Positions 1-9,596 of a stretch of 64,000 nucleotides of DNA are shown here, piece by piece. The position numbers and the translations under genes were made by a program. The stretch's first letter is position 1; every line of letters begins with the position of its first letter. Under the pieces are notes generated by a model. The model was not told the origin of the DNA. It ran no database searches and saw nothing but the letters and a program-made list of their open reading frames with translations. The DNA is taken from NCBI RefSeq assembly GCF_000092905.1, contig NC_014098.1, positions 992,001-1,056,000 on the forward strand, read 5' to 3'. This DNA is from Kyrpidia tusciae DSM 2912. Its GTDB lineage: Bacteria; Bacillota; Bacilli; Kyrpidiales; Kyrpidiaceae.

Positions 1-1903
1 CGGGAAGCGGTTCGGGCCGGAAGTGGTGGCCTTGGTGGATGGCGTGACAAAGCTGCGCCGCATTCAGTACGCCACCCGGGAGGAGCAGCAGGCGGAGAAC
101 CTGCGCAAGATGCTTCTGGCCATGGCCAAAGATATCCGGGTGATTCTGATTAAACTGGCGGACCGGCTTCATAACATGCGGACCCTTCGCCACGTCCCCG
201 AACAGAAGCAGATGCGGATCGCGAAAGAGACGTTGGAGATCTTTGCACCCCTTGCCCACAGGCTGGGTATCTCCCGGATTCAGTGGGAACTGGAAGACCT
301 TGCGCTGCGCTACCTGAATCCTCAGCAATACTACCGCATCGCCAATTTGATGACCAAGAAGCGCCGGGAGCGGGAGGCGTACATCCAAAAGGTCATCGAC
401 ACGTTAAGAGAAAAGTTCGTTGAGCTGAACATTAAAGCGGACATTTCCGGCCGGCCGAAACACATCTACAGTGTATATCGAAAGATGGTCAACCAGAACA
501 AGCAGTTTGGTGAAATTTACGACTTATTGGCTGTTCGGGTGATTGTCGACAACATTAAAGACTGTTATGCGATTCTGGGTGTTGTGCACACCCTGTGGCG
601 CCCTTTGCCGGGCCGGTTCAAGGATTACATTGCGATGCCAAAACCCAACATGTACCAAAGCCTCCACACCACTGTCATCGGCCCCCAAGGAGAGCCCCTG
701 GAGATCCAGATCCGCACCTGGGAGATGCACCGCACCGCGGAGTATGGGATCGCCGCCCACTGGCTCTACAAGCAAGGCGGACGGACCTCCGATCCTTCCT
801 TTCAGCAGAAACTCGCTTGGTTTCGGGAGATTCTCGAATGGCAACAAGATTTTCGCGATGCCCAGGATTTTATGGAGACGTTGAAGGTCGATCTCTTCTC
901 CGATGAAGTGTTTGTCTTCACCCCCAAAGGGGATGTGGTGGCCCTGCCCACGGGATCGGTGCCCATCGATTTTGCCTACCGGATCCACACGGATATCGGA
1001 AACCGGTGTGTGGGCGCCCGGGTGAACGGCCGCATTGTGCCCTTGGATTATCAGTTGAAAACCGGGGACATTGTGGAGATATTGACCTCCAAACACAGTT
1101 ACGGCCCCAGTCGGGATTGGCTTAAAATTGTAAAATCATCCCAGGCGAAGAGCCGCATCCGCCAGTGGTTCAAAAAAGAACACCGAGAGGAGAATGTCGG
1201 CAAAGGAAAAGAACTCCTGGACCGGGAGTTGAAAAAACACGGGATCGAGTGGGCCGACGTTCCCGAAGCGGTATGGCAAGAAACTGGGGAGAAACTCCAT
1301 TACAGCAAGGCCGAAGATCTGTGGGCGGCCGTGGGATACGGCGCCGTGGGGGCCCAGCAGGCGGTGGGGCGGGTGTTGGAGCGGCTGCGCCGGGACGAGC
1401 GAGTTGCTCCAGCGACCGTGCCCGGGGATGCCCGGGAGCGCAAGGGGGATAAGTCAAGTTCGGGCATCCGGGTAAAAGGGGTGGATAACCTACTGGTGCG
1501 GTTTGCCCGGTGTTGTAACCCGGTTCCGGGTGATGAAATTGTGGGATATGTCACCCGGGGGCGGGGCGTGTCGGTCCACCGGGCAAACTGTCCGAATTTG
1601 AAACAGCTGTCCCAGTCCGAGGGTCGCCTGATCGACGTGTCCTGGGAAAGTTCTCCGGAGATTTCCTACAATGTCGAGATTGAGGTGACGGGGCTCGACC
1701 GGTGTGGTCTCATTAACGATGTGATGAACGCCGTGGCGGAGACCAAGACCGATATTACGGCGGTGAACGGAAGGGCGGATCAGCACAAGATGGCAATCAT
1801 TCACCTGAGCCTCAATATCAGGAATGTCGATCACCTGCATACGGTGATCGAAAAGATTAAGCGGATCCGAGACATCTATACGGTGCGACGGGTGGTTCAG
1901 TAA
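1..1903 (+). CDS. rel: Bifunctional (p)ppGpp synthetase/hydrolase Rel, 5' end missing
   Basis: Makes and breaks down the stringent-response alarmone (p)ppGpp in the cytosol. The reading frame is open from base 2, so the start lies outside the window; about 633 residues are visible and roughly 90-100 N-terminal ones are missing compared with the family's usual length of about 720-730. Visible in order: the rest of the HD hydrolase domain ([12 protein letters not shown]), the synthetase domain ([22 protein letters not shown]), the TGS domain ([14 protein letters not shown]), the Cys-containing RIS region ([11 protein letters not shown]) and a C-terminal ACT domain. Both catalytic regions look intact, which favours the bifunctional Rel type. 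It overlaps dtd by one base (TAATG), the usual Firmicute arrangement, so the two are probably co-transcribed. Confidence 0.96.
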   Translation, partial: GKRFGPEVVALVDGVTKLRRIQYATREEQQAENLRKMLLAMAKDIRVILIKLADRLHNMRTLRHVPEQKQMRIAKETLEIFAPLAHRLGISRIQWELEDLALRYLNPQQYYRIANLMTKKRREREAYIQKVIDTLREKFVELNIKADISGRPKHIYSVYRKMVNQNKQFGEIYDLLAVRVIVDNIKDCYAILGVVHTLWRPLPGRFKDYIAMPKPNMYQSLHTTVIGPQGEPLEIQIRTWEMHRTAEYGIAAHWLYKQGGRTSDPSFQQKLAWFREILEWQQDFRDAQDFMETLKVDLFSDEVFVFTPKGDVVALPTGSVPIDFAYRIHTDIGNRCVGARVNGRIVPLDYQLKTGDIVEILTSKHSYGPSRDWLKIVKSSQAKSRIRQWFKKEHREENVGKGKELLDRELKKHGIEWADVPEAVWQETGEKLHYSKAEDLWAAVGYGAVGAQQAVGRVLERLRRDERVAPATVPGDARERKGDKSSSGIRVKGVDNLLVRFARCCNPVPGDEIVGYVTRGRGVSVHRANCPNLKQLSQSEGRLIDVSWESSPEISYNVEIEVTGLDRCGLINDVMNAVAETKTDITAVNGRADQHKMAIIHLSLNIRNVDHLHTVIEKIKRIRDIYTVRRVVQ

Positions 1904-2346
1904 TGCGGGCGGTGGTACAGCGCGTATCCCGGGCCGAGGTGCGGGTGGAAGGCGAAAGGGTGGCCCGCATTGGCCGGGGACTCTTGGTGCTCATTGGCGT
2001 CTCCCGGGAGGATGGGGAGGGGGACGCGGTTTGGCTGGCGGAGAAGTTGGCGGGTCTGCGGATTTTTCCGGACGAAGCGGGGAAGATGGGGCGGTCGGTG
2101 CTGGATGTGGGGGGCGCGGTCCTGACGGTGTCGCAGTTTACGCTCCTCGGGGATTGCCGGAAAGGGCGGCGGCCAGATTTTACAGGGGCCGCGCCGGCGG
2201 AGACAGCCCTGCCTCTGTATGAGCGGGTGAACGCCCACCTCCGGGAGAAGGGAGTGAGAGTGGAGACGGGCGTTTTCGGAGCCCACATGGACGTGGAGTT
2301 GGTAAACGATGGCCCTGTGACGTTATGGCTGGACAGCAGGGTCTGA
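1903..2346 (+). CDS. dtd: D-aminoacyl-tRNA deacylase
   Basis: Hydrolyses D-amino acids from mischarged tRNA, a proofreading step in translation. The 147-residue length is typical of the family. The two signature motifs are present: SQFTLLGD in the middle and NDGPVT near the C-terminus, together forming the active site. The ATG overlaps the rel stop codon by one base, so translation is probably coupled. Nothing unusual is seen. Confidence 0.95.
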   Translation: MRAVVQRVSRAEVRVEGERVARIGRGLLVLIGVSREDGEGDAVWLAEKLAGLRIFPDEAGKMGRSVLDVGGAVLTVSQFTLLGDCRKGRRPDFTGAAPAETALPLYERVNAHLREKGVRVETGVFGAHMDVELVNDGPVTLWLDSRV

Positions 2347-2378
2347 ATGTTTCGGCTGCCAGAAAAGGAGGAAGGGAA

Positions 2379-3038
2379 GTGCGGGTCGAGCGACTGGTGA
2401 TTAATGAGATGGGCACAAACTGCTATATCGTGTCCGGGGAGGACGGTGGCGCAGTGGTGATCGACCCCGGAGGGCCCCTCGAACCCATCGAGGACTACTT
2501 ACAAAAACAAGGGCTGGTGGTTCGGGCTATTCTTCTCACCCACGGCCACGCGGATCATCTCGCGGGCCTGGAAGCGCTCCGGGAGCGCACCGGGGCGCCG
2601 GTGTACGTCCACGAGGCGGATGCCGAGATGCTCACAGACCCCGCCAGAAACCTGTCGGCGTTCATGGGCCGACCGGTGATCTGTCGGCCTGCGGACCACC
2701 GCTTAAAAGATGGTGACGTTCTGGAGGTGGGAGGATTGATGGTCAAGGTCCTCCACACCCCGGGCCACACGCCGGGGGGAGTCTGTTTGGACATCGCGCC
2801 CCAGGGGGCCTTCATTCACCCGAGGGTCGTTTTTACCGGGGATACGCTGTTTGCCGGTTCCATCGGTCGGACAGATTTTCCCGGAGGCAGCTACGAGACC
2901 CTGCTGGCCTCGATCCGAAGGGCGCTCCTGCCTTACGAGGATGATACGGTGATCTATCCGGGCCACGAAGAGGATTCCACGATTGGCGATGAGCGCAGAT
3001 TCAATCCATTTTTACAGGATGAGGAGGGATTGCGGTGA
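2379..3038 (+). CDS. Metallo-beta-lactamase-fold hydrolase (glyoxalase II-like)
   Basis: A 219-residue cytosolic zinc hydrolase, probably a thioesterase of the glyoxalase II-like group. The zinc ligands are visible: THGHADH near residue 50, HTPGHTPGG, FTGDTLF and a late YPGHEEDS. The GTG at 2379 is chosen because AGGAGGAAGGG ends a few bases upstream; an in-frame start further up at 2325 has no such site and lies inside dtd. The stop overlaps the next gene's start (GTGA), which suggests an operon rel-dtd-MBL-dienelactone hydrolase. The exact substrate cannot be read from the sequence. Confidence 0.88.
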   Translation: MRVERLVINEMGTNCYIVSGEDGGAVVIDPGGPLEPIEDYLQKQGLVVRAILLTHGHADHLAGLEALRERTGAPVYVHEADAEMLTDPARNLSAFMGRPVICRPADHRLKDGDVLEVGGLMVKVLHTPGHTPGGVCLDIAPQGAFIHPRVVFTGDTLFAGSIGRTDFPGGSYETLLASIRRALLPYEDDTVIYPGHEEDSTIGDERRFNPFLQDEEGLR

Positions 3039-3868
3039 GTTTACATACGGAGTGGATCGAATGGTCGGCGGCCGGTGCTCGGCGGCGGGGGTACGCCGTA
3101 TGGCTCGAACGGGCGACCTTGCCGCTGCCTGTGGTGGTGGTTATTCAGGAGATCTGGGGTGTGGACGGCCACATCCGGGATATGACCGAACGGTTCGCCA
3201 AGGCCGGGTATCTGGCGGTGGCGCCAGACCTTTACGCCGCCGACGGCGCGCGTCCCCCGGCGATGAGCGAGGAGCGGATCGAGGCGGTCAAAGCGTTCCT
3301 CGATACGCTTCCCCCCGAGGCTTGGGGAAGCCCGGAGAAACGGGACGAGGCGCTGGGGCGGCTGCCCGAGCCGTCCCGGACAGAAATCGCCGAAACGCTC
3401 CAGGCGCTGTTTGGCGGGATGGCTGCGAACATGGAGACTTACGTGGAGATCCTCGACGGTTTGGTTTCCCATCTTGCCGGGCTGGAAGCGTCTCGGGGAA
3501 AACCCGTGGGTTCCGTGGGGTATTGTATGGGCGGTGCGCTGTCAGCCCGGTTGGCCGCCCGGCGGCAGGACCTGGCCGGAGCCGTGGTGAATTACGGGCG
3601 GCTTCCGGATGCCGAGACGGCCAAGGGCATCCGGTGTCCGTTAATCGGCTTTTTTGCCGAGCTGGATCCGGGGATCACCGGTCAGGTTCCCGACTTTAGC
3701 GAGGCCATGGAGCGAAATGGGAAAGCCTGGGAAGCGCACGTGTACCCGGGTGCGAAGCACGCCTTTTTCAACGACACCCGGGGTGCGTACCACGTCGAGG
3801 CGGCCATGGACGCGTGGGTGCGGACACTGGAGTTCTTCCGCAAGGTGCTGTGGGGGAAACGTGGCTGA
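3035..3868 (+). CDS. Dienelactone hydrolase family protein
   Basis: A 277-residue alpha/beta hydrolase of the carboxymethylenebutenolidase type. Supporting motifs are VVIQEIWGVDGHIRD near the N-terminus, the nucleophile elbow GYCMGG (Cys instead of Ser, as in dienelactone hydrolases), and the C-terminal YPGAKHAFFND carrying the catalytic His. The GTG start overlaps the preceding stop by four bases and has GAGGAGG upstream. It is the last gene of the rel operon and converges on the macro-domain gene. The natural substrate is unknown; many members act on compounds unrelated to dienelactones. Confidence 0.87.
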   Translation: MSLHTEWIEWSAAGARRRGYAVWLERATLPLPVVVVIQEIWGVDGHIRDMTERFAKAGYLAVAPDLYAADGARPPAMSEERIEAVKAFLDTLPPEAWGSPEKRDEALGRLPEPSRTEIAETLQALFGGMAANMETYVEILDGLVSHLAGLEASRGKPVGSVGYCMGGALSARLAARRQDLAGAVVNYGRLPDAETAKGIRCPLIGFFAELDPGITGQVPDFSEAMERNGKAWEAHVYPGAKHAFFNDTRGAYHVEAAMDAWVRTLEFFRKVLWGKRG

Positions 3869-3884
3869 GGTGGCGGGAAGAGGC

Positions 3885-4433
3885 TCACCGCCTCTCCCGG
3901 TGCAATATCTGGGCGGCTTTTCGCTCATATAGCCTGTAGTCCGCCGCGGAATACAAAACAAACACCACTTCCCTGACACTCGTTGTGTGGGGCAGGAGGT
4001 CGGCCACCGTGCCGATGGCAATGGTGGACGCTTCTTCTTTTGGATACCCATAGACCCCCGTGCTGATGGCGGGAAAGGCGATACTCTTCAGACCGTGGGC
4101 ATCGGCGAGGGACAAAGAGTTTACATAACACGATCGTAAAAGTTCAGCCTCTCCAGCGGAACCCCCTCGCCAAATCGGCCCCACCGTGTGGATGACATGG
4201 GCGGCCGGGAGGCGATACCCCTTCGTGATCTTCGCCTGGCCGGTGGGGCATCCCTTGAGTGTTCGGCACTCCTCGAGCAACTCCGGCCCCGCAGCCCGGT
4301 GGATGGCCCCGTCCACACCGCCTCCGCCGAGCAGCGTGGAATTGGCGGCATTGACAATGGCATCAACGTCTAGCTTCGTGATATCCCCTTGGTGTAACCG
4401 AATCAGGCGATCTCCCAGCGACCGAATCCACAT
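3885..4433 (-). CDS. Macro domain protein (ADP-ribose-binding or O-acetyl-ADP-ribose deacetylase-like)
   Basis: A 182-residue stand-alone macro domain. Hallmarks are [34 protein letters not shown] (shown in parts: [17 protein letters not shown]), then HTVGPIW and the phosphate loop [11 protein letters not shown]-like [13 protein letters not shown]. Such proteins bind ADP-ribose and often remove it, or acetyl groups, from substrates. The ATG at 4433 is preferred because GGGGCGGGGA lies eight bases upstream; a TTG at 4511 would add 26 residues unlike the family. It is downstream of, and on the same strand as, the YeiH-type gene, with about 80 bases between them. Confidence 0.9.
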   Translation of the reverse strand: MWIRSLGDRLIRLHQGDITKLDVDAIVNAANSTLLGGGGVDGAIHRAAGPELLEECRTLKGCPTGQAKITKGYRLPAAHVIHTVGPIWRGGSAGEAELLRSCYVNSLSLADAHGLKSIAFPAISTGVYGYPKEEASTIAIGTVADLLPHTTSVREVVFVLYSAADYRLYERKAAQILHRERR

Positions 4434-4512
4434 CGCTTGATCCCCGCCCCTTTCAACAAATCTGGACCTGGGCCCATCGACCCAGGCGGACGATGCCCTC
4501 ATTCTTCTCAAA

Positions 4513-5580
4513 TTATAACACGCTCAACCAGTAGGCGGTAAAGGACAGTACCACCGAAGCCATGAGCATTGCGCCCAGGGGCCGGGCCGCCCGTCCGAGC
4601 AGTTGCCGCAACTCCACATTCAGACCCAATCCCACCATCGCTGCGGTGAGAAGCCAGGAAGCCACGGTGGACACGGCGTTCAAAAACGAAGGCGTCAAAG
4701 GCACGTAGGTGGTGATCACGCTCGTGGCGACAAAACCGAGGAGAAACCACGGAAAAGTAAACGCCGCCCGGTCGGTCGATCTGCCCCGGCGGCTCAGCCA
4801 CCCGAGCAGTATCAGGGACAAGGGCACCAGGAGCGCCACTCGCCCGAGTTTGGCCAGAATCGCCTCCGCAAGAACGCTCTGCCCCGCGGGTGCCGCGGCC
4901 GCGGCCACATGGGCGATCTCGTGCAAACTGGAACCGGCCCAAAGGCCGTACTGGAGGTCGCTGATGGGCAGCCATGGGCGAATCACCGTATATGCGATGG
5001 TAAACACCGTTCCAATCAAAGCCACAAGCCCCACCCCGGCTGCCGTATCTTCGTCCCGGGATTTCAACAGTGGAGCCACAGCGGCGATGGCCGCCGCCCC
5101 GCAAACCCCCGTCCCGATCCCAAGCAGAAAGGACAGACGGCGATCTGCGTGAAACCAGTGGGCAAAAAGAGCGGTCAGGGCGATGGCCAGGACCACACTC
5201 GCGAGGTCTTGCAGGATCATGTGCCATCCTTGGTGGGCGATCATGGCGATGTTCACCCGAAACCCGTATAAAATAATGGCCACTCGCAGCAAAACCTTTG
5301 AAGAGAACTGGATACCGCTGACCAAAAACACGGGGTATCCTGCCACCTGCCGGTACACGACCGCCAGAAGGATCGCCAAGACCATCGGCCCGAGACGCCC
5401 CAGTCCCGGCAGTTCCGCGAGGGCTGTGCCTGCCGCCGCCACAGCAAAGGTGAAAAGCACGCCCCCGACAAACCGTCCCGTCGGGTGGAAAGACCTGAGT
5501 AGGCCCCGGTAAAATGTCCTGGGCGGATTCGCTTCGGTCTCGTGATCCACGGCCATCGGCTTTGCTTCGTCCACGTTCAT
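4513..5580 (-). CDS. YeiH/UPF0324 family membrane transporter (putative sulfate/sulfite exporter)
   Basis: A 355-residue integral membrane protein with about ten hydrophobic segments and a short charged N-terminus. Conserved family stretches are visible: [45 protein letters not shown] and [11 protein letters not shown]. The family is annotated as putative sulfate or sulfite exporters, but biochemical proof is thin. The ATG at 5580 follows GGGGGG very closely. An AT-rich stretch of about 160 bases separates it from the upstream glycosyltransferase gene. The LysR gene at 7244 resembles YeiE/CysL, the regulators often found beside yeiH, so it may control this gene. Confidence 0.88.
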   Translation of the reverse strand: MNVDEAKPMAVDHETEANPPRTFYRGLLRSFHPTGRFVGGVLFTFAVAAAGTALAELPGLGRLGPMVLAILLAVVYRQVAGYPVFLVSGIQFSSKVLLRVAIILYGFRVNIAMIAHQGWHMILQDLASVVLAIALTALFAHWFHADRRLSFLLGIGTGVCGAAAIAAVAPLLKSRDEDTAAGVGLVALIGTVFTIAYTVIRPWLPISDLQYGLWAGSSLHEIAHVAAAAAPAGQSVLAEAILAKLGRVALLVPLSLILLGWLSRRGRSTDRAAFTFPWFLLGFVATSVITTYVPLTPSFLNAVSTVASWLLTAAMVGLGLNVELRQLLGRAARPLGAMLMASVVLSFTAYWLSVL

Positions 5581-5684
5581 ACCCCCCGTTCGCGCTGAAG
5601 TTTCGATCGACCTCCAGAATACGTGACAACGTTAAATAAGTAAAATGAATCATTTTTATTCGAGTGATATACTTAGATTATTAT

Positions 5685-5730
5685 AATAAAAAAATGAACG
5701 GGAGCCGGGCCAACATCATCCCAGCTCCCA
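5685..5730 (-). terminator. Intrinsic terminator of the glycosyltransferase gene
   Basis: Directly after the minus-strand stop at 5742, GGGAGC and GCTCCC (with an inner GGG/CCC) form a stem, followed on the minus strand by ATTTTTTTATT. It should separate the glycosyltransferase transcript from the YeiH-type gene. Confidence 0.7.
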
Positions 5731-5741
5731 AACCTGCCGCG

Positions 5742-7010
5742 CTACCTCCGCCTCTTCTCGGTGCCCTGCATCCGCCTCCAGACGGCAACAATCCCGGCCC
5801 CGATGCCGAGATACACAAAGGGCATCTCGGCGACATTGTAGCGGCCAAATACAAAGTAGACGCTGTACACAATTGTAAAATACCCGAGCACCATGGCGAT
5901 GAAAAGCATATCCCCACGATTGCGCCAGCTGAGCAAAAGATAAAGCACTCCGCCTGCTGCCCCGGCCACCACCGCCAAATGGTGGAGGACCACTACGATC
6001 CCCGGGCTGATTTTGAAAATCTCGATCCAGTAAAACGTTCCACCCCACAGGATGATCGGTTTGCGAACCAGGTAGCTGTACAGGAGAGACCCCGGGCTGC
6101 TTTGCCACCACTCCCGCAGTCGATCCATGGCGACTTTTTTTTGGATCTGCATCCACGTGAAAGAGTCGGCGTTCGGATATTCGGTCTGAAGACGCTGAAA
6201 CAGGGTGGACAAGGGCTCGCGGTTTGGGTACCCCACGCCCTGATACGTCCCCATTAACAGGGGATTCCCATCGCCGGCGGTCAGGGGGATAAACTGATGA
6301 TAATGGACATAATTGCGCACCCACCACGGCCCGAGAACGACAAGAATCGCGATCAGCGCCATGGCCGCCTGGCGGATCATTAACGGAAAAGGGTATCTTT
6401 TGAACAGCAGATACACGAACAACACCAGCGGATACAGGGCGATCGTGGCTTTGAAGAAAAGCGCAACAAGATAAAAGAACAACAGGGCATAGAAATACAC
6501 CGGTTTGCGTTCAGACGCCAGCTTTACCGAAAAGTATACCAAATAGACCAGACTCGTCATAAATGGAGTTTCCGTTAACAACAAATTATCCGTTAAAATC
6601 TGCTCAACCGAGACGGCCAACAAGAGCGCCGCCATCAAACCCGCCGCCTCGCCGAAACAATACCGCCCCAGCAAATAAATCCCATAGATCCCGGCCAGGC
6701 CGATGAGGATCGTGGCGATTTTAGCAGCATACACACCGACGGTTCCCGTTCCGAACAACCAGAAGATCGCGGCTAACAAAAATGGCTGTCCCGGCATGAT
6801 TTTCACCGTCGGGTCGAGTTCGAATCGCGCGGGTTCGGAGGGGCCCCGGTAGGTCAAGGTGCCAGTTTGCAGGAGTCGGATCGCACTGTGCACGTACCCT
6901 TGATCGTCGCTGTGGAGCGTGAGGTTCAAACCATACATCATCAAGGCGGCGATTCGCAGGACAAACGCCAGCAGAATGACCCATCCGATCCATCGCGGCC
7001 ATCGAATCAC
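5742..7010 (-). CDS. GT39/ArnT-like membrane glycosyltransferase (GT-C fold)
   Basis: A 422-residue polytopic membrane protein with about ten hydrophobic segments. The first extracytoplasmic loop carries SDDQGYVHSAI, matching the Asp motif of dolichyl/undecaprenyl-phosphate-mannose-type GT-C enzymes, and PGQPFLLAAIFWLFG follows. Such enzymes move a sugar from a polyprenyl-phosphate carrier to protein or lipid outside the membrane; acceptor and sugar are unknown. I place the start at the GTG at 7010, which has GGGAGGG eight bases upstream, rather than the GTG at 7058, which has no visible ribosome binding site. It is divergent from the LysR gene and followed by a terminator. Confidence 0.82.
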   Translation of the reverse strand: MIRWPRWIGWVILLAFVLRIAALMMYGLNLTLHSDDQGYVHSAIRLLQTGTLTYRGPSEPARFELDPTVKIMPGQPFLLAAIFWLFGTGTVGVYAAKIATILIGLAGIYGIYLLGRYCFGEAAGLMAALLLAVSVEQILTDNLLLTETPFMTSLVYLVYFSVKLASERKPVYFYALLFFYLVALFFKATIALYPLVLFVYLLFKRYPFPLMIRQAAMALIAILVVLGPWWVRNYVHYHQFIPLTAGDGNPLLMGTYQGVGYPNREPLSTLFQRLQTEYPNADSFTWMQIQKKVAMDRLREWWQSSPGSLLYSYLVRKPIILWGGTFYWIEIFKISPGIVVVLHHLAVVAGAAGGVLYLLLSWRNRGDMLFIAMVLGYFTIVYSVYFVFGRYNVAEMPFVYLGIGAGIVAVWRRMQGTEKRRR

Positions 7011-7243
7011 CGATTGATCCCTCCCGCCGATCGAAGTCGGGTTGCCGATCTCACACACTGATTTGAATTGTAGTCGAGTTTGTCGCGGAATTGTACCTAA
7101 GGATACCGCTTTTCCTCAAGAATTTCGGTAAATCGTCAGAAACCCCCTGCCATTCCTACCCCCCCGGCGTATGGATAAGCCGAATCAATCCCGCTAATGT
7201 TGAAGGTATTGCAGGAACTTATCACGGGTTGGAGGCGTCTCCC

Positions 7244-8251
7244 ATGGACCATTCTCTGCTCATCTTCGCGACCGTGGCCAAGACTCGCAATTTTTCCCGG
7301 GCCGCCGAAGCCCTTCACATGACTCAACCAGCTGTCAGCCTGCAGATCCAAGCTCTTGAACAGAGGTTTGGCGTCAAGCTCTTGGAACGCACCAACCGGA
7401 CCGTGCGATTGACCCGGGCTGGGGAAATTCTCCTGGATCGGGCCGAAGAGATCCTCGAGTCTTATCGGGAACTCGGCCTGATTATGGACGACCTGGTGCA
7501 AGGGGAAGGGGGCCATCTCGCCATCGGGGCGAGCTATACCTTTGGAGAGTATGTCCTTCCCCGGATTCTGGCCCAATTCTGTAGGCGCTACCCCAAGGTG
7601 TCCGTGGCGATCACCATCGAGAATACCTCTCAAGTGGCCGAAGCCATTGTGCGGCGAGAACAGGATGTGGGGATCGTGGAAGGGGGGCTGCATCACTCAG
7701 ATCTAGAGGTGTTGCCCCTTTTTGAAGACGAGCTTCGCGTCGTCATTCCCGCCGGCCATCGGTTGGCCGGCCGTGCTGAAGCGACGCCGGAGGAGTTGGC
7801 GGGGGAAAGGTGGATTCTGCGTGAGCACGGCTCCGGAACCCGGGAAGCGGCCGATAAATTGTTCTCGGCAACGGGACTTGTTCCCGCGGCGCTCATGGAA
7901 CTCGGGAGCACGCAAATCATCAAAGAATCGGTGGAGGCCGGCCTCGGAGTTTCCTTGCTTTCCACGTGGACCGTCGTCAAAGAAATCCGCTTGGGGACCT
8001 TAAAAACCCTGCGACTGCACGAGTTTCCGATTTTTCGTACGTTCTCTGTCGTGCTCCATCGCGCCCGTTATCACATCCGGGCCGTGGATCATTTTATTGC
8101 CGTTTTGCGGGAGGAATCGGAGACCATTCGTCGATTTGGCACCAGCCGATGGGAGAAGGGGATTCCGGAGGGTGGATGCACGCCCATCACAAAACGCGCC
8201 GGCATCGAGAGGGAAACCCGCCCTGGGCCGAATGATGGCCAGGGCGGGTGA
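7244..8251 (+). CDS. LysR family transcriptional regulator (YeiE/CysL-like)
   Basis: A 335-residue DNA-binding regulator. The N-terminal winged helix is classic (FSRAAEALHMTQPAVSLQIQALEQ), followed by a linker helix and a substrate-binding domain with WILREHGSGTREA and ELGSTQIIKESVEAGLGVSLLS. These two stretches are close to YeiE and CysL regulators. The ATG at 7244 has GGAGG eight bases upstream; an upstream in-frame start at 7091 has no site. It converges on isocitrate lyase and is divergent from the glycosyltransferase. Likely targets are the nearby YeiH-type gene or sulfur genes; control of the glyoxylate genes is a less supported alternative. Confidence 0.88.
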   Translation: MDHSLLIFATVAKTRNFSRAAEALHMTQPAVSLQIQALEQRFGVKLLERTNRTVRLTRAGEILLDRAEEILESYRELGLIMDDLVQGEGGHLAIGASYTFGEYVLPRILAQFCRRYPKVSVAITIENTSQVAEAIVRREQDVGIVEGGLHHSDLEVLPLFEDELRVVIPAGHRLAGRAEATPEELAGERWILREHGSGTREAADKLFSATGLVPAALMELGSTQIIKESVEAGLGVSLLSTWTVVKEIRLGTLKTLRLHEFPIFRTFSVVLHRARYHIRAVDHFIAVLREESETIRRFGTSRWEKGIPEGGCTPITKRAGIERETRPGPNDGQGG

Positions 8252-8258
8252 AAGTTTT
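8216..8258. terminator. Terminator hairpin between convergent lysR and aceA
   Basis: ACCCGCCCTGG (8216-8226) pairs perfectly with CCAGGGCGGGT (8239-8249), and GTTTTG follows on the plus strand. The stem overlaps the last codons and stop of the LysR gene and lies about 25 bases past the aceA stop, so it probably serves both genes. Confidence 0.72.
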
Positions 8259-8273
8259 GTGGCCAGGGAGATT

Positions 8274-9551
8274 CTAGACGAACTGCTCCTCTTCGGTGGA
8301 ACCGGTGAGCGCCGTGGTGGAGGAGGTCCCCCCGGAGATGACCATGCTCACCTCGTCAAAATATCCCGCTCCGACCTCGCGCTGGTGTTTGGTCGCCGTG
8401 TACCCGTACACTTCGCTGGCGAATTCCCGCTGTTGCAGCTCGGCGTAGGCGGCCATCCCGCGCTCTTTGTATTGCCGCGCCAGGTCGAACATGCTGAAAT
8501 TGAGGGCGTGGAAACCAGCCAGGGTGACGAATTGGAACTTGTATCCCATCTGTCCCAACTTCTTCTGGAAGTCGGCGATGGCGGCGTCGTCCAGTTTCCG
8601 CTTCCAGTTGAAGGACGGCGAACAATTGTAAGCCAACAACTTGCCCGGGAATTTCGCATGAATCGCTTCGGCGAACAGGCGCGCCTCTTCGAGATTCGGC
8701 TCCGAGGTTTCGCACCAGATCATGTCCGCGTACGGAGCATAGGCGAGCCCCCGGGCGATGGCCGCCTCCAGCCCGTTGCGCACCCTGTAGAATCCTTCGG
8801 AGGTGCGTTCGCCGGTGATAAATCCTTGATCCCGCGGGTCGATGTCGCTGGTGATCATGGTGGCCGCCAACGCGTCGGTCCGGGCCACCAAGATCGTCGG
8901 CACCCCCATCACGTCCGCCGCCAACCGGGCCGCGGTCAAATTCCGGATAGCCTGGGAAGCGGGGATCAGGACCTTGCCTCCCATGTGGCCGCACTTTTTC
9001 TCGGCGGCCAATTGATCTTCAAAGTGGACGCCCGCCGCTCCCGCTTCGATCATCGCTTTCATCAGCTCATAAACGTTCAGCGGCCCCCCGAATCCCGCCT
9101 CGGCGTCGGCCACAATGGGGGCAAACCAGTAGATATCATCTTTGCCCTCCATGTGGTGGATCTGATCCGCCCGTTGCAGAGCCTGGTTGATCCGTTTTAC
9201 CACGTGGGGAACGCTGTTGGCGGGGTACAGGCTCTGATCCGGATACATCTGTCCGGCGAGATTGGCGTCCGCCGCCACCTGCCAGCCGCTCAGGTAGATC
9301 GCCTTGAGTCCGGCTTTGACCTGTTGCACCGCTTGATTCCCGGTCAAAGCCCCCAGGGCGGGGACGTAAGGCTCCGTATGGAGCAGATGCCACAGGCGCT
9401 CGGCTCCCATCCGCGCCAGGGTGTGCTCGATTCGAATCGAGCCCCTAAGCCGTAGCACATCTTCCGCCGAATAGGTCCGAACGATCCCTTTCCAACGGGG
9501 ATCTGTTTCCCAACTGCGCTCTAACGCTTCCGCTTCTTGTTTGTCGATCAT
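8274..9551 (-). CDS. aceA: Isocitrate lyase
   Basis: Splits isocitrate into succinate and glyoxylate, the first committed step of the glyoxylate shunt. The 425-residue length fits the bacterial family. Visible features are [20 protein letters not shown], the metal-binding region [10 protein letters not shown], the catalytic loop KKCGHMGGK with its essential Cys, and ARTDALAA. The ATG has GGAAAGGA upstream. It starts 45 bases after the stop of the nearer malate synthase gene on the same strand, so aceB-aceA probably form one operon. Both shunt enzymes together point to growth on acetate, fatty acids or other two-carbon sources. Confidence 0.97.
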   Translation of the reverse strand: MIDKQEAEALERSWETDPRWKGIVRTYSAEDVLRLRGSIRIEHTLARMGAERLWHLLHTEPYVPALGALTGNQAVQQVKAGLKAIYLSGWQVAADANLAGQMYPDQSLYPANSVPHVVKRINQALQRADQIHHMEGKDDIYWFAPIVADAEAGFGGPLNVYELMKAMIEAGAAGVHFEDQLAAEKKCGHMGGKVLIPASQAIRNLTAARLAADVMGVPTILVARTDALAATMITSDIDPRDQGFITGERTSEGFYRVRNGLEAAIARGLAYAPYADMIWCETSEPNLEEARLFAEAIHAKFPGKLLAYNCSPSFNWKRKLDDAAIADFQKKLGQMGYKFQFVTLAGFHALNFSMFDLARQYKERGMAAYAELQQREFASEVYGYTATKHQREVGAGYFDEVSMVISGGTSSTTALTGSTEEEQFV

Positions 9552-9596
9552 CGGCGAACATCCTTTCCTTTATGAAAATATTCCTGCTCCGGTCAG

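Noticed and set aside
8097-9455. 452-codon open frame on the plus strand
   Set aside because: It is antisense to aceA; frame openness follows from GC-rich codon use, and the product is rich in Arg, Gly and His without any domain.
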